DNA from: Actinomycetes bacterium
GTDB lineage: Bacteria; Actinomycetota; Thermoleophilia; Solirubrobacterales; Solirubrobacteraceae
DNA: 5,719 nt
NCBI GenBank assembly: GCA_023429855.1
Contig: JAEZDB010000205.1
Location: forward strand, 1-5,719
Reading direction: 5' to 3'
Shown here: piece by piece, positions 5,527-5,719 of the stretch
Layout: each line of letters opens with the position of its first letter
Position numbering within the stretch: the stretch's first letter is position 1
The notes under the pieces: generated by a model
The model's input: only the letters and a program-made list of their open reading frames with translations
Told to the model about the DNA's origin: nothing
Database searches by the model: none
Translations under genes and position numbers: made by a program

Positions 5527-5719
5527 TTGCCGCGCTCTCCCGCTGAAGGTGCTGCCACGCGCAGCGTCGCCGATCTCGAGATCGGACCTCGCCCCACGCG
5601 GGATCGCCGCGTGCGCACCGGCGCCGATCGGCGCCAGCGCAACGTCGGCCCGCCGAACGGCATCGAGCGCCGTCGCGTCGAGCGCCGTTCGCACGACCGC
5701 CGCTCGGCCACCCGCAACG
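5527..5719 (+). CDS. Possible 5' part of a gene with DRR/ERR repeats (runs off right edge, start uncertain)
   Basis: This frame is open from 5506 (after TGA 5503-5505) to the window end. From the GAA at 5545 onward, 48 of 58 third positions are G or C, better than the opposite-strand frame ending at 5494 (about 76% over 75 codons). The translation has a repeated charged pattern: DRRVRTGADRR, then VGPPNG, then ERRRVERRSHDRRS. I recall similar DRR/ERR-repeat segments at the N-termini of bacterial signalling or uncharacterised proteins, but this gives no function. TTG 5527 is the first available start and has no ribosome site; GTG 5611, with GGGA upstream, is another option. The promoter at 5435-5462 and the ATG at 5469 lead into a different frame that stops at 5546, so the gene may start by an unseen route, contain a frame change, or not be real. 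Confidence 0.4.
   Translation, partial: MPRSPAEGAATRSVADLEIGPRPTRDRRVRTGADRRQRNVGPPNGIERRRVERRSHDRRSATRN
5570..5635. repeat. Two perfect 16-bp palindromes spaced 50 bp centre to centre
   Basis: CCGATCTCGAGATCGG at 5570-5585 and GGCGCCGATCGGCGCC at 5620-5635 are each fully self-complementary with no spacer. Their centres are exactly 50 bp apart. They share only the CGATC core, so they need not bind the same factor. They lie within the possible right-edge gene, and the second is built from GGCGCC units that are common in GC-rich DNA. Confidence 0.45.
5663..5688 (+). repeat. 11-bp direct repeat with a 15-bp period
   Basis: TCGAGCGCCGT occurs at 5663-5673 and again at 5678-5688. The 15-bp period is five codons and corresponds to the IERRR-VERRS repeat of the possible right-edge protein, which suggests short tandem duplication within a coding repeat. 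Confidence 0.5.

Noticed and set aside
5494..5717. Minus-strand frames at the right edge
   Set aside because: The frame ending at 5494 is open to the edge and has some coding look, but its third-position G/C (about 76%) is lower than the plus frame (48 of 58) and it decays into Gly/Arg-rich sequence before its stop. The frame ending at 5415 crosses the AT-rich promoter patch. Kept only as a competitor to the plus-strand call.
1..5719. CRISPR array, tRNA, rRNA, insertion sequence or attachment site
   Set aside because: No regularly spaced repeats with unique spacers, no tRNA-like cloverleaf or CCA end, no transposase or integrase, and no terminal inverted repeats with target duplications were seen.

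Overview
The window is high-GC DNA (roughly 70% G+C by eye, with third codon positions overwhelmingly G or C in the real genes). This points to an actinobacterium. The secreted PD40/TolB-type propeller protein and the promoter style (TANNNT boxes placed a few bases before start codons, with few clear Shine-Dalgarno sites) would suit Thermoleophilia/Solirubrobacterales, but that placement is an inference and no marker gene here settles it. The region looks chromosomal. I see no transposase, integrase, tRNA, rRNA or CRISPR array.

Layout from left to right: (1) 1-969, minus strand, the first 323 residues of a secreted beta-propeller protein that runs off the left edge. (2) A 195-bp divergent intergenic region. 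(3) 1165-1608, plus strand, an SRPBCC (START-like) small-ligand-binding protein; an in-frame ATG at 1072 is a credible alternative start. (4) A 21-bp convergent gap with an inverted repeat over the next stop codon. (5) 1630-3534, minus strand, a 634-residue superfamily 2 DEAH helicase with a complete motor, a long acidic/Ala-Pro-rich linker and a separate C-terminal helical module. (6) A 114-bp divergent control region with a TACAAT box for the helicase, a TACAGT box for the next gene and an operator-like palindrome. (7) 3649-4245, plus strand, a TetR-family repressor. (8) An 85-bp gap with two hairpin-forming inverted repeats, one lying directly on the promoter of the next gene. (9) 4331-5275, plus strand, a cysteine-free, zinc-independent quinone oxidoreductase of the MDR superfamily. 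(10) 5276-5526, non-coding, containing an AT-richer patch with a TTGATT/TACTTT promoter and an inverted repeat. (11) From about 5527 to the right edge, the probable 5' part of a plus-strand gene rich in DRR/ERR repeats, whose start is unclear.

The clearest functional link is TetR repressor plus quinone oxidoreductase. They are co-oriented, 85 bp apart, and a perfect 8+8 bp palindrome sits between possible -35 and -10 elements of the oxidoreductase promoter, so local repression relieved by a small electrophile or quinone is a reasonable hypothesis. The helicase is divergent from the repressor and could share its control region. The propeller and SRPBCC genes show no evident tie to the others. 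I do not see a convincing new multi-gene system. The points most worth checking are the repeated near-leaderless promoter arrangement, the two operator-like palindromes, the helicase C-terminal module, and the unclear gene start with a possible frame change at 5469-5550.
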